A stretch of 64,000 nt of DNA, from assembly GCA_937873715.1 (NCBI GenBank), contig CALMYJ010000013.1, forward strand, positions 169,682 through 233,681. Reading direction: 5' to 3'. Source of the DNA: an uncultured Chitinophagaceae bacterium (GTDB lineage: Bacteria; Bacteroidota; Bacteroidia; Chitinophagales; Chitinophagaceae). The notes below the pieces were generated by a model, which saw nothing but the letters and a program-made list of their open reading frames with translations, had not been told where the DNA came from and did no database searches. The translations under genes were made by a program, and so were the position numbers. Positions within the stretch are counted from its first letter, which is position 1; every line of letters starts with the position of its first letter. Positions 43,882 to 52,375 of the stretch are shown here, in pieces.

Positions 43882-44514
43882 TTAGTGGCTTTTTAATTGT
43901 TCAAGCAGGGGTACCAGTGCTGTATTAAGACAGTCAACTGCTTCGGGTATTTTCCATTGGCTTTTATCCCTTACACCCACTTTGTTGCTGATGCTGCGTA
44001 ATTGTACAAAAGGAATTTTTTGCCGCAGGCAGGCATAATGCAGGGCTGCACCTTCCATCGTTTCTATATCCGGTGCAAAATGTTGCTGCAACTGTTGCAG
44101 CCTGCCTGTATCGTCGGTAACTGTGTTTACCGTTATACCTTTTACCAGCGGCAGATGGTTGGTACCAGTCAGCATAGTTGTATTAATGAGCCATCCGTTG
44201 GTAAATGGAAATTCATTTTTATCCGAAAAAGCAGTTTGATAAATGCTGGTAAATTGTCCGGCTTCCTCCATACCCAAATCAGCAAAACAATCCTGCTGCA
44301 CCATTACAACAGTGCCGGGTGAGTATTGTGGGCTAAAGCTGCCGGCAATACCGGCTTGTACTACGAGGTCATACTTTTTTTGTTGCAGAAACTGCAGCAG
44401 GTTGTACAGGGTTGCAGGTACTCCTACGCCGGTTATGGCGATATCAGCATACTGGCTAATGATACCCCTATCCTGTAGTTCGCCTGCCGTGGCTGCAATT
44501 ACTAATAGCTGCAT
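43882..44514 (-). CDS. mqnB: futalosine hydrolase
   Basis: 210 residues from the ATG at 44514; the upstream ATG at 44541 gives an untypical leader. It belongs to the nucleoside phosphorylase/MTAN superfamily and releases hypoxanthine from futalosine. Motifs are LLVIAATAGELQ, the VVQAGIAGSFSP loop, and the ETMEGAALHYACL helix with the substrate-binding Glu and Met, then LRSISNKVG. With mqnD it forms a two-gene futalosine unit. A GAATTTTG box ends 4 nt before its start. Confidence 0.9.
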   Translation of the reverse strand: MQLLVIAATAGELQDRGIISQYADIAITGVGVPATLYNLLQFLQQKKYDLVVQAGIAGSFSPQYSPGTVVMVQQDCFADLGMEEAGQFTSIYQTAFSDKNEFPFTNGWLINTTMLTGTNHLPLVKGITVNTVTDDTGRLQQLQQHFAPDIETMEGAALHYACLRQKIPFVQLRSISNKVGVRDKSQWKIPEAVDCLNTALVPLLEQLKSH

Positions 44515-44518
44515 TCGG

Positions 44519-44526
44519 CAAAATTC
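44519..44526 (-). promoter_or_regulatory. possible promoter box 4 nt before mqnB
   Basis: GAATTTTG on the minus strand, one base off the TAnnTTTG consensus, ends 4 nt before the ATG. Confidence 0.3.
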
Positions 44527-44559
44527 GGATACCGGCTTCATATTTCAGGCTTTAGCCTT

Positions 44560-44567
44560 TACCTTTG
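44560..44567 (+). promoter_or_regulatory. promoter box for the first PTPS/QueD gene
   Basis: TACCTTTG ends 19 nt before the ATG at 44587 and fits TAnnTTTG. It shares the short divergent gap with mqnB. Confidence 0.5.
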
Positions 44568-44586
44568 CCGAAATTTTTTACAGGGG

Positions 44587-44997
44587 ATGGTGTATATCAC
44601 AAGGATAGAGCATTTTAACGCAGCACATAAGCTATATAACCCGGCATGGACACATGAGCAAAATGAGGCTGTATTTGGTAAATGTGCCAACGAAAACTGG
44701 CATGGCCATAATTTTGAACTATACGTTACTATCAAGGGTACGCCCAACCCCGATACCGGCTTTGTATATGATGTAAAAAAACTGAGCAGCATCATTAAAA
44801 AGTATGTAATAGATAAGCTTGACCATAAAAACCTGAATGTAGATGTGGATTTTATGGCAGGTAAACTCTGCTCTATTGAAAACCTCGTAATCGCCATCTG
44901 GCAGCAATTGCAACCACATATCCCCGCCGGTGTTCAACTGCACAGCCTTAAGCTGTACGAAACCCCACGCATTTTTGTGGAATACTATGGCAATTAG
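44587..44997 (+). CDS. 6-pyruvoyl-tetrahydropterin synthase/QueD family protein, copy 1
   Basis: 136 residues. The zinc-binding histidines are in HFNAAHKL and HGHNFEL, the catalytic cysteine in FGKCANEN, and the Asp-His pair in KLDHKNLNVDVDF; the YETPRIFVEY tail closes the barrel. It acts on dihydroneopterin triphosphate, either making 6-carboxytetrahydropterin for queuosine (QueD) or 6-pyruvoyl-tetrahydropterin. The C-x5-HGH spacing is closer to eukaryotic-type PTPS than to the C-x3-HGH of E. coli QueD. A paralogue follows 111 bp downstream, then folE. Confidence 0.88.
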   Translation: MVYITRIEHFNAAHKLYNPAWTHEQNEAVFGKCANENWHGHNFELYVTIKGTPNPDTGFVYDVKKLSSIIKKYVIDKLDHKNLNVDVDFMAGKLCSIENLVIAIWQQLQPHIPAGVQLHSLKLYETPRIFVEYYGN

Positions 44998-45079
44998 GCA
45001 AGGGGGTAAATTAACCCCTCTGTATACTCATAATATTTATTTTTCTTTGTGCCGAACTTAACAGCCACATAAGGGTTAT

Positions 45080-45087
45080 TAGCTTTG
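45080..45087 (+). promoter_or_regulatory. promoter box for the second PTPS/QueD gene
   Basis: TAGCTTTG ends 21 nt before the ATG at 45109 and fits TAnnTTTG. A preceding AGGGG/CCCCT hairpin at 45001-45019 has no T-run and is not a clear terminator. Confidence 0.45.
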
Positions 45088-45108
45088 CAGCAGTTAAGTA
45101 ATACTACT

Positions 45109-45519
45109 ATGCATAAAACAGCTATTTTCCGGAAAGAACATTTTAATGCAGCACACCGTTTGTTCAACCCCGCCTGGGATGAAGCTACCAATAATGCTGT
45201 ATTTGGCAAATGCAATAATCCGCATTATCACGGCCACAATTATGAGCTGGTGGTTAAAATAACCGGGGTGCCAGATGCAGCAACCGGCTATGTATATGAT
45301 ATGAAAAAACTGGGCGACCTTGTACAACAAAAAGTAATTAACCGGTTTGATCATAAAAATCTCAACCTCGATGTACCGGATTTTAAAAACCTTAACCCTA
45401 CGGCCGAAAATATTGCAGCCGTTATTTATAACCTGTTAAGGCCCGAAATTGATGACGCATTAGAGGTACAGGTACGGTTGTACGAAACTGAAAGAAATTT
45501 TGTAGAATATCCGGCTTAA
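45109..45519 (+). CDS. 6-pyruvoyl-tetrahydropterin synthase/QueD family protein, copy 2
   Basis: 136 residues from the ATG at 45109; the frame extends back to 45085 but the homologous region starts here. Zinc histidines are in HFNAAHRLFNPAWDE and HGHNYEL, the catalytic cysteine in FGKCNNPHYHGH and the Asp-His pair in RFDHKNLNLDVPDF. This block is very close to mammalian PTPS as I remember it. It shares most landmarks with copy 1, so they are tandem duplicates that may have split between pterin and queuosine roles. folE, which makes their substrate, lies 69 bp downstream. Confidence 0.88.
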   Translation: MHKTAIFRKEHFNAAHRLFNPAWDEATNNAVFGKCNNPHYHGHNYELVVKITGVPDAATGYVYDMKKLGDLVQQKVINRFDHKNLNLDVPDFKNLNPTAENIAAVIYNLLRPEIDDALEVQVRLYETERNFVEYPA

Positions 45520-45588
45520 TGTAAAAACAGTACAACAAAATATTTGATGTGCTGTTTTTAGTAAAAAAAATAAAATTTATTCCTGCAC

Positions 45589-46185
45589 ATGGCATATAAA
45601 AAAGTGGAACAATACGATGAAGCGGCAACTTTAGGATTGATTAAAACTTATACCGAAACGCTTAACCTGCTTGGTGAAGATGCTTCCCGTGAAGGTTTGG
45701 AAAAAACACCGGAAAGAGTGGCTAAAGCCATGCAGTTTTTAACGCAGGGCTACCAGCAGGATGCTGTGGCCATCCTCAACTCTGCCAAGTTTCACGAGAA
45801 TGTGAGTGAAATGGTGATAGTAAAAGATATTGAACTGTACAGCATGTGCGAACACCACATGCTGCCTTTTTACGGCAAAGCCCATGTGGCGTATATCCCC
45901 AACGGTTATATTACCGGGCTGAGCAAAATAGCCCGTGTGGTGGATGTGTACAGCCGCCGCCTGCAGGTGCAGGAAAGGTTAACTACACAAATACTGGATG
46001 CTATCAAAGTATCACTCAATCCACTGGGTGTGGCAGTGGTTATTGAGGCATCGCACCTGTGCATGATGATGCGGGGCGTGGCCAAGCAAAACTCTGTAAC
46101 CACTACTTCGGCTTTTTGGGGTGAGTTTGAAAAAAATGAAACAAGGAGTGAGTTTATGAAACTGATAAGTGCCAAACTGCATTAG
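45589..46185 (+). CDS. folE: GTP cyclohydrolase I
   Basis: 198 residues. It opens the GTP ring to form 7,8-dihydroneopterin triphosphate, the shared precursor of folate, queuosine and biopterin-type cofactors. Motifs are [39 protein letters not shown] with zinc-binding Cys/His, [19 protein letters not shown], and the second zinc cysteine in HLCMMMRG. The gene sits directly after two PTPS/QueD paralogues, so substrate supply and use are clustered. A terminator follows. Confidence 0.96.
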   Translation: MAYKKVEQYDEAATLGLIKTYTETLNLLGEDASREGLEKTPERVAKAMQFLTQGYQQDAVAILNSAKFHENVSEMVIVKDIELYSMCEHHMLPFYGKAHVAYIPNGYITGLSKIARVVDVYSRRLQVQERLTTQILDAIKVSLNPLGVAVVIEASHLCMMMRGVAKQNSVTTTSAFWGEFEKNETRSEFMKLISAKLH

Positions 46186-46210
46186 GTAAATTTTCTTTTC
46201 TTCAAAATAA

Positions 46211-46234
46211 AATCCCTTGCAGAGGGATTTTTTA
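46211..46234 (+). terminator. terminator after folE
   Basis: 7-bp stem (46211-46217 with 46223-46229, AATCCCT / AGGGATT) with T-run 46228-46233. Its position supports starting fabD at 46262 rather than at 46217. Confidence 0.8.
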
Positions 46235-46261
46235 TTTTATTTGCGGCATAAACTTATAACG

Positions 46262-47152
46262 ATGGCACATGCTTATATTTTTCCCGGCCAGGGTTCGCAG
46301 TTCCCGGGAATGGGAAAAAACTTATACGACAATAACCCGGTTGCAAAAGAATTATTTGAACAGGCAAATGCTATTGCCGGTTTTCGAATATCCGACGTTA
46401 TGTTTACCGGCACAGAAGAAGATCTCAAAAAAACCAATGTAACACAGCCTGCCGTTTTTTTACATGCTGTTATTGCATTTAAAACTATAGAAGGCGCTAA
46501 GCCCGAAATGGTGGCCGGCCACTCATTGGGTGAGTTCAGTGCACTTGTGGCTAACAATGTGCTCAGCTTTGCCGATGCATTTAAATTAGTATGCATCAGG
46601 GCAGCGGCCATGCAAAGGGCCTGCGATATGAATCCTTCAACTATGGCTGCCGTACTGGCTTTAGCCGATGATAAGGTAGAAGAAATTTGTATGCAGGTGC
46701 ATCATGATACAGAAGAAATAGTAGTACCGGCTAATTACAATTGCCCCGGGCAGTTGGTCATCAGCGGTTCCATCAAAGGCATTGAAATTGCCTGCGAACG
46801 GATGAAAACTGCCGGTGCTAAAAGAGCATTGGTATTGCCGGTGGGCGGCGCTTTTCATTCGCCATTAATGTTGCCGGCTAAAGAAGAACTGGCTGCAGCC
46901 ATAGAAGCTACTACTTTTAATACGCCATCCTGCCCGGTATACCAAAATGTGGTAGCCAAAGCCGTAACTGATGCAGAACTGATTAAGCATAATTTGGTAA
47001 ACCAGCTTACCGGTGCTGTGCGGTGGACGCAGAGTGTGCAGGCCATGATTGCCGATGGGGCCACACAGTTTACCGAAGTGGGGCCGGGTAAAGTGTTGCA
47101 GGGACTGGTACAAAAAATTAATAAAGAGATGCCCGTGAGTGGCGTAAGTTGA
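46262..47152 (+). CDS. fabD: malonyl-CoA:ACP transacylase
   Basis: 296 residues from the ATG at 46262; the ATG at 46217 lies within the folE terminator. FabD loads malonyl groups onto acyl carrier protein for fatty-acid synthesis. Motifs are YIFPGQGSQFPGMGK, the nucleophile serine in VAGHSLGEFSALVA, the arginine in CIRAAAMQRA, and the catalytic histidine in LPVGGAFHSPLM. Other fab genes are not in the window. Confidence 0.96.
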   Translation: MAHAYIFPGQGSQFPGMGKNLYDNNPVAKELFEQANAIAGFRISDVMFTGTEEDLKKTNVTQPAVFLHAVIAFKTIEGAKPEMVAGHSLGEFSALVANNVLSFADAFKLVCIRAAAMQRACDMNPSTMAAVLALADDKVEEICMQVHHDTEEIVVPANYNCPGQLVISGSIKGIEIACERMKTAGAKRALVLPVGGAFHSPLMLPAKEELAAAIEATTFNTPSCPVYQNVVAKAVTDAELIKHNLVNQLTGAVRWTQSVQAMIADGATQFTEVGPGKVLQGLVQKINKEMPVSGVS

Positions 47153-47158
47153 TAAGCT

Positions 47159-48469
47159 TTAACCTACCACTTCGCCTTCAATATCATAATCGTAAGCCCT
47201 GGTGATTTTTACCTGCACAAAATCGCCGGGGCTTAATTTTTTATCGCTGTTGATGATTACTTCATTATCCACTTCCACACTGTCGAATTCTGTACGGCCG
47301 AGGTAGCGGCCTGCTTCTTTTTTATCTACAATGGTTTTAAAAATTTTACCCACTTTTTCCTGGTTTTTCTCAAGGCTTATTTCCTGCTGCACTTCCATAA
47401 TTTCCTGTGCCCTCTCTTCTTTTTCTTCGGCAGTTAAGCTGTCGGGCATATCGTAGGCGCTGGTACCTTCCTCGTGGCTGTAGGTAAATGTGCCCACCCT
47501 GTCGAACCGCATTTTTTGTAAAAACAATTTAAGTTCTTCCACATCATCCCTTGTTTCGCCGGGGAAGCCCGCTATTAAAGTGGTACGCAGGCATATACCG
47601 GGTATGCGTAAACGAATATCACCAATAAGGTCTTCCATTTCTTCACGGGTAATTTGCCGTTTCATCAGTTGCAGTACATTGTTGGCTGCATGTTGCAGCG
47701 GCATATCCAGGTAGTTGCAAATGTTTTCCCTTTCCTTCATGGCATCAATAATCTCAATCGGGAATTTAGAAGGGTAGGCGTAGTGCAGGCGTATCCACTC
47801 TAATCCTTTTACATCAGCCAGTGCATGCAACAGGCGGGGCAGTTCTCTTTTTTTATAAATATCCAGGCCATAGTAGGTAAGTTCCTGTGCTATCAGCATT
47901 ACTTCTTTTACACCACGGTCTACCAGCTTTTTGGCTTCTTCAACCAAAGCATCTATAGGCTTGCTTACATGCTGCCCACGCATAAGCGGTATAGCACAAA
48001 AAGCACAGGTGCGGTTGCAGCCTTCGCTTATTTTTAAATAGGCATAGTGCTTTGGTGTACTCAATAATCTTTCGCCAATCAGTTCGGCTTTGTAATCGGC
48101 CTCCAGTGTTTTTAATATCAGCGGCAGTTCCATTGTGCCGAAGTAGGCATCCACTTCGGGTATTTCTGTTTCAAGGTTTTGTTTGTAGCGTTCGCTCAGG
48201 CAGCCGGTTACGTACACTTTATCCAGCCTGCCCCGGCGCTTTAACTCAACCTGTTGCAGTATGGTATTGATGCTTTCCTCTTTTGCTTTTTCAATAAAAC
48301 CACAGGTGTTTACAATTACAATGTTGTGGTCTTTCTTTTTGCTTTCATGCACCACCTCAATTTCATTGGCAGCAAGCTGGCCGCTCAGTACTTCACTGTC
48401 CACCATATTCTTACTGCAGCCCAGTGTGATGATGTTTACTTTATCCCGGTATAATGTTTTTGTCTTCAT
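47159..48469 (-). CDS. rimO: ribosomal protein S12 methylthiotransferase
   Basis: 436 residues. RimO adds a methylthio group to an aspartate of ribosomal protein S12. The N-terminal UPF0004 domain starts ITLGCSKNMVDSEVL and has VNTCGFI and VTGCLSERY as further cluster ligands. The radical-SAM core has CNRTCAFCAIPLMRG (CxxxCxxC). A TRAM domain ends the protein (FVQVKITRAYDYDIEGEVVG). CSKNMVDSE is typical of RimO rather than MiaB. Confidence 0.95.
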   Translation of the reverse strand: MKTKTLYRDKVNIITLGCSKNMVDSEVLSGQLAANEIEVVHESKKKDHNIVIVNTCGFIEKAKEESINTILQQVELKRRGRLDKVYVTGCLSERYKQNLETEIPEVDAYFGTMELPLILKTLEADYKAELIGERLLSTPKHYAYLKISEGCNRTCAFCAIPLMRGQHVSKPIDALVEEAKKLVDRGVKEVMLIAQELTYYGLDIYKKRELPRLLHALADVKGLEWIRLHYAYPSKFPIEIIDAMKERENICNYLDMPLQHAANNVLQLMKRQITREEMEDLIGDIRLRIPGICLRTTLIAGFPGETRDDVEELKLFLQKMRFDRVGTFTYSHEEGTSAYDMPDSLTAEEKEERAQEIMEVQQEISLEKNQEKVGKIFKTIVDKKEAGRYLGRTEFDSVEVDNEVIINSDKKLSPGDFVQVKITRAYDYDIEGEVVG

Positions 48470-48483
48470 GTGTAATAAGTGGG

Positions 48484-48491
48484 CAAAGGTA
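48484..48491 (-). promoter_or_regulatory. rimO promoter box
   Basis: TACCTTTG on the minus strand, 14 nt before the rimO ATG, fits TAnnTTTG. No -33 TTTG is seen at the usual distance. Confidence 0.4.
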
Positions 48492-48638
48492 ATGTGTTGA
48501 GGGCACTTCGGTTAAGCCGCTGCGTAGATTTACGCAAATAAGCAGTAATTTTTACATGTTAATTTTTTTGTACATATTTTTCGTTTGGTTCGTTATCTAT
48601 TCATTATTTTCGGCCAGCCAAAACTTGTTTGACTGAGG

Positions 48639-51104
48639 ATGAGAAAATTGCTCCTGTCTGTATTTTTATTGATACTGCTATGTACCCATGCTACGCTAAG
48701 TGCCCAGCATACCGGTAAAATTTCCGGAAGAGTAACCCGTGTTACTGATGGGAAGCCCCTTGGTAATGCCTCAATAATGTTATATCGCTTTGAGGATAGT
48801 TTGCTGGCTAAAACCACCATCAGCACCAGTACCGGTAATTTTGAGTTTGACGGCATACACTCCGCTAATTACTACATCACTATTTCTTATACCGGGTTCC
48901 AGGATAAAACCACTAATATTTTTTCGGTTAATCCCGGCCAGCAGGTAAGTCTTACCGATATAAGGCTGGCAAAAGCGGAACGAACCATGCAGGATGTAAC
49001 CATAGTGGCCAAAAAACCATTTATGGAAGTAACAGCTGGTAAAACGGTGATGCATATCGAAAACAGTGTAACGGCAGCCGGCAGCAATGCCTTTGAAATA
49101 TTGCAAAAATCACCAGGGGTTACTACTGATAATAATGACAACATAGTTTTAAAAGGACGCAGTGGTGTACGCATTTATATTGATGGCAGGCTGCTGCAGT
49201 TAGAAGCAGCGGAACTGGCAGCCTACCTGCGTTCGCTCAATGCTGCCGACCTTGATGCTATTGAAATTATCGGTAATCCCTCTGCCCGTTATGATGCATC
49301 GGGTAATGCCGGTATTATAAATATTGTTTTCAAGAAAAACAGGAATTTGGGTTTAAACGGAAATGTTTCTGCTGGTTTTTCAGTGGGAAAATATCCTAAA
49401 ATCAACAGTGGTGTTGGACTCAACTACCGCAACCGGAAACTAAACTTCTTCAGCAACTACAGCAACGGGTATTATAAAAACTGGGTTAATTTTAATGTGC
49501 ATCGTACGCAAAACGATAGTATATACGATCAACGCAATATCAACCTCACCGAAGGATGGTCACATAATATAAAAACCGGTTTGGATATTTTTGCCACCCC
49601 AACACAAACCATTGGAATTATCGCCACCGCAAATTTTAATGACAATACGGCCAACAACCGGGGACGTACACCCATTAGCGGTACTGTTGCCGATAAGCCT
49701 TCGCAAATTTTGTATGCCAATAACACTTTGCCCCTGCATGTGCGTAACATTAATGTAAACTTTAATTACCGCTATGCCGATAGTACCGGCACGGTATTTA
49801 ATTTTGATGCTGATAAAGGGCATTACCGCAGCAGGCGCAGCAGCTACCAGCCCAACTATTACTATTCATTTAGCCCCGAAGTATTGCAGGAAACAAAAAT
49901 TTACACCAACTATACCCCGGTAGATGTAGACATTACTATTGTGAAAGCCGATTTTGAAAAAGCAACCGGCGCAGCAAGGTGGAGTGCCGGTTTAAAATCG
50001 AGCCATGTAAAAACGGGTAATACATTTGATTTTAGCAATGTTGTGGATGATTTTCCAATACTTGATTTGGAACGCAGCAACAGCTTTATGTACCGGGAGC
50101 AGGTAAATGCTGCCTATATACAATTTCAAAGCCCTTTGGGTAAAAAGTGGAAAATGTCGGCTGGCCTGCGGATGGAGCATACCAACAGCAGGGGCGAACT
50201 TACCCGTAAGGATGGCACCAGCAAACCGGATGATGTGGTAAAAAGAAACTACGCTGATTTTTTTCCATCCTTTTCATTCGATAAGGAATTAAATGCTAAC
50301 AATACAGTTGGTATAAGTTTTGGCCGCCGCATCGACAGGCCGGTGTACCAGGATTTAAATCCTTTTGAAAACAAACTGGATGAACTCACTTACCAAAAGG
50401 GCAACGCTTTTTTGCAACCGCAATACGCCAATACCCTGCAGGTGCAGCATACGCTGAAGGGGCATTATGTTACTACACTTTCGTATACCCATGTTAGTGG
50501 TTTTGTTGCACAGATTATTGATACGGTAGAAGAAAAAAGAGCTTTTTTAACCAAAGAAAACTTAAGTAGCCAGGATTTAATCAGCCTGAATGTGGCAGCC
50601 CCTATTGAGATTAACAGGTGGTGGCGATTGTTTACAAACGTTAACCTGTTTAACAGCCATTACAAGGCCAACCTGGGTGAGGGTAAACTGGTAAATATCA
50701 ATGTGTTTTCCGGCAGCTTATTTGCACAAAATACATTTACATTGGGCGACGGATATACGGCCGAAATAAATGGCACTTATAATGCACCAGCCGTATGGGC
50801 CGGAACATTCAGGAGCCGGGCTATGGGTAGCATGGATATGGGAATTCAAAAATTAATATTTGCCAACAGGGCTACTGTAAAACTGGGCTTTACAGATGTG
50901 CTGCGTACGCTCCGTTGGAAAGGCACCAGCAATTTTAGCGGTACTGATGTAACCACATCGGGCAGGTGGGAGAGCAGGCAGGTACGGTTAAACTTTGTTT
51001 ACCGCTTTGGGAATCACCATGTAAAAGCTGCCCGCCAGCGTCAAACAGCCAGTGATGATGAAAAAAAACGCACCGAAGGCACAGGGGGGATAGGTAATAA
51101 TTAA
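48639..51104 (+). CDS. CarboxypepD_reg plus outer-membrane beta-barrel protein, copy 1
   Basis: 821 residues. A signal peptide ends near LSAQHTG. Residues 25-105 form a carboxypeptidase-regulatory-like domain (ISGRVTRVTDGKPLGNASIM). A plug-like region follows with VTIVAKKPFMEVTAGKTVM, GVRIYIDGR and the NPSARYDASGNAGIINI strand. The remainder (about 220-800) is a TonB-receptor-type barrel (OMP_b-brl_3 pattern) with SFGRRIDRPVYQDLNPFENK. It ends with a basic tail. No SusD partner is near. It overlaps the epimerase gene tail-to-tail by 4 bp. Confidence 0.88.
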   Translation: MRKLLLSVFLLILLCTHATLSAQHTGKISGRVTRVTDGKPLGNASIMLYRFEDSLLAKTTISTSTGNFEFDGIHSANYYITISYTGFQDKTTNIFSVNPGQQVSLTDIRLAKAERTMQDVTIVAKKPFMEVTAGKTVMHIENSVTAAGSNAFEILQKSPGVTTDNNDNIVLKGRSGVRIYIDGRLLQLEAAELAAYLRSLNAADLDAIEIIGNPSARYDASGNAGIINIVFKKNRNLGLNGNVSAGFSVGKYPKINSGVGLNYRNRKLNFFSNYSNGYYKNWVNFNVHRTQNDSIYDQRNINLTEGWSHNIKTGLDIFATPTQTIGIIATANFNDNTANNRGRTPISGTVADKPSQILYANNTLPLHVRNINVNFNYRYADSTGTVFNFDADKGHYRSRRSSYQPNYYYSFSPEVLQETKIYTNYTPVDVDITIVKADFEKATGAARWSAGLKSSHVKTGNTFDFSNVVDDFPILDLERSNSFMYREQVNAAYIQFQSPLGKKWKMSAGLRMEHTNSRGELTRKDGTSKPDDVVKRNYADFFPSFSFDKELNANNTVGISFGRRIDRPVYQDLNPFENKLDELTYQKGNAFLQPQYANTLQVQHTLKGHYVTTLSYTHVSGFVAQIIDTVEEKRAFLTKENLSSQDLISLNVAAPIEINRWWRLFTNVNLFNSHYKANLGEGKLVNINVFSGSLFAQNTFTLGDGYTAEINGTYNAPAVWAGTFRSRAMGSMDMGIQKLIFANRATVKLGFTDVLRTLRWKGTSNFSGTDVTTSGRWESRQVRLNFVYRFGNHHVKAARQRQTASDDEKKRTEGTGGIGNN

Positions 51105-52213
51105 TACTGCTTACCCGGCAGGCTTTGCAGGTAAGCTTGTTTAAACGATGCGCCAAGCCCGTTGCCGCCGGGTAAAATAATTTCACCACTGTTAGTATAG
51201 GTAATACCGCCCTGTACCGGGTCTTCCTCAAACATCAGCGGCGTATCAAAGTCGAAGTGCAGTATATTGTTGCTGCATAGTGCCACATGTGCTGCAGCCG
51301 TAAAGCCAAGCCTCGACTCAAGGAAACCACCCATCTGTATGGTAATATTCTGTGCTTCGGCCAATGCAATAATTTTTTTTGCCCCATAAATACCCGATGA
51401 TTTTCCCAGCTTAATATTGAGCATATCGCAGGCACCAAGCTCCAGCAGGCGTTGTGCATCATGCTCATCGCAGCAGCTTTCATCGGCCATAATTTTTATT
51501 GGGCTTTGTTTTTTGATAAAGGGTAGCTGCATAAAATCCCACCGGGGTATCGGCTCTTCGCAATGCTGGATATTATAAGGCGCCAGTTGTTTTAATATTT
51601 CAACCGCATCGCTTACGCTCCAGCCCTGGTTGGCATCCAGCCGCAGGGGTATGGCCATACCCACCGCTTCACGGATGCGGCGTATGCGTTCAATATCTTC
51701 TTCAATAGTATCGCCCAGTTTTACTTTGATAACGGTAAAGCCTGCAGTTTTTATCTGATGTGCATCGCTGGCCATTTTTTCAGGGCTGTCGATACTTACC
51801 GTGTAATCAGTAAAAATGGTTTTGCTGTTGCTGCCACCTAAAAACTGGTACAGGGGCTGCTTTGCATATTGTGCAGCAATATCGTAAAGCGCCATGTCGA
51901 AAGCACTTTTAATGCTGTTGTTGGCATATATCACCCGGTTCATGCTGTGTACACAATCTGCAAGGTCTAATGCATTTTTTCCTTTTAAAACCTGTGCCAG
52001 GTATGTACCTACTACCATACCTGTTTCCATACTTTCGCCATTAATGGTTTTAAATGGGCTGCACTCACCGGTACCACTGATACCTTTATCGGTATGGATG
52101 ATAACAATCACATTTTCGGCATGGGTTAAAATGCCTAATGAAATTTTAAAAGGTTCTTTCAGTTTTATTTTTAGGGGATACAGTTCAACCGAAGTGATGA
52201 TTAGCTTATCCAT
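51101..52213 (-). CDS. enolase-superfamily dipeptide (L-Ala-D/L-Glu type) epimerase
   Basis: 370 residues. The N-terminal capping domain precedes the barrel with VIKVKLGD (catalytic KxK), the metal ligands in LRLDANQGWSV, HCEEPIPRWDF and MADESCCDEHDA, and the second catalytic lysine in MLNIKLGKSSGI, ending with GGFLESRLGFTAAAH. This fits the dipeptide epimerases that recycle murein peptides; a mandelate/muconate relative with another substrate is possible. It shares a 4-bp tail overlap with the barrel gene. Confidence 0.88.
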   Translation of the reverse strand: MDKLIITSVELYPLKIKLKEPFKISLGILTHAENVIVIIHTDKGISGTGECSPFKTINGESMETGMVVGTYLAQVLKGKNALDLADCVHSMNRVIYANNSIKSAFDMALYDIAAQYAKQPLYQFLGGSNSKTIFTDYTVSIDSPEKMASDAHQIKTAGFTVIKVKLGDTIEEDIERIRRIREAVGMAIPLRLDANQGWSVSDAVEILKQLAPYNIQHCEEPIPRWDFMQLPFIKKQSPIKIMADESCCDEHDAQRLLELGACDMLNIKLGKSSGIYGAKKIIALAEAQNITIQMGGFLESRLGFTAAAHVALCSNNILHFDFDTPLMFEEDPVQGGITYTNSGEIILPGGNGLGASFKQAYLQSLPGKQY

Positions 52214-52326
52214 TGTAATATGCTTTTGGGTAAATAAAGAAAATACTTTTTGCCGGTGCTAAAAAACGCTTTATAGATAAGCCCTGCCATCAGCGATTGC
52301 TCCGCCAATAAATCCGCTTCAACCCT

Positions 52327-52334
52327 TACCTTTG
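52327..52334 (+). promoter_or_regulatory. ychF promoter box
   Basis: TACCTTTG lies 41 nt before the ychF ATG and fits TAnnTTTG. Confidence 0.45.
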
Positions 52335-52375
52335 CGCCGCTAAAAAAGTTTATACTACATCTTTAAAATACGAAT

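Noticed and set aside
45001..45019. AGGGG/CCCCT hairpin between the PTPS genes as a terminator
   Set aside because: The stem is only 5 bp and is not followed by a T-run.
46217..46261. Earlier start for fabD
   Set aside because: The extension lies in the folE terminator, and FabD homologues begin at the AYIFPGQGSQ block.
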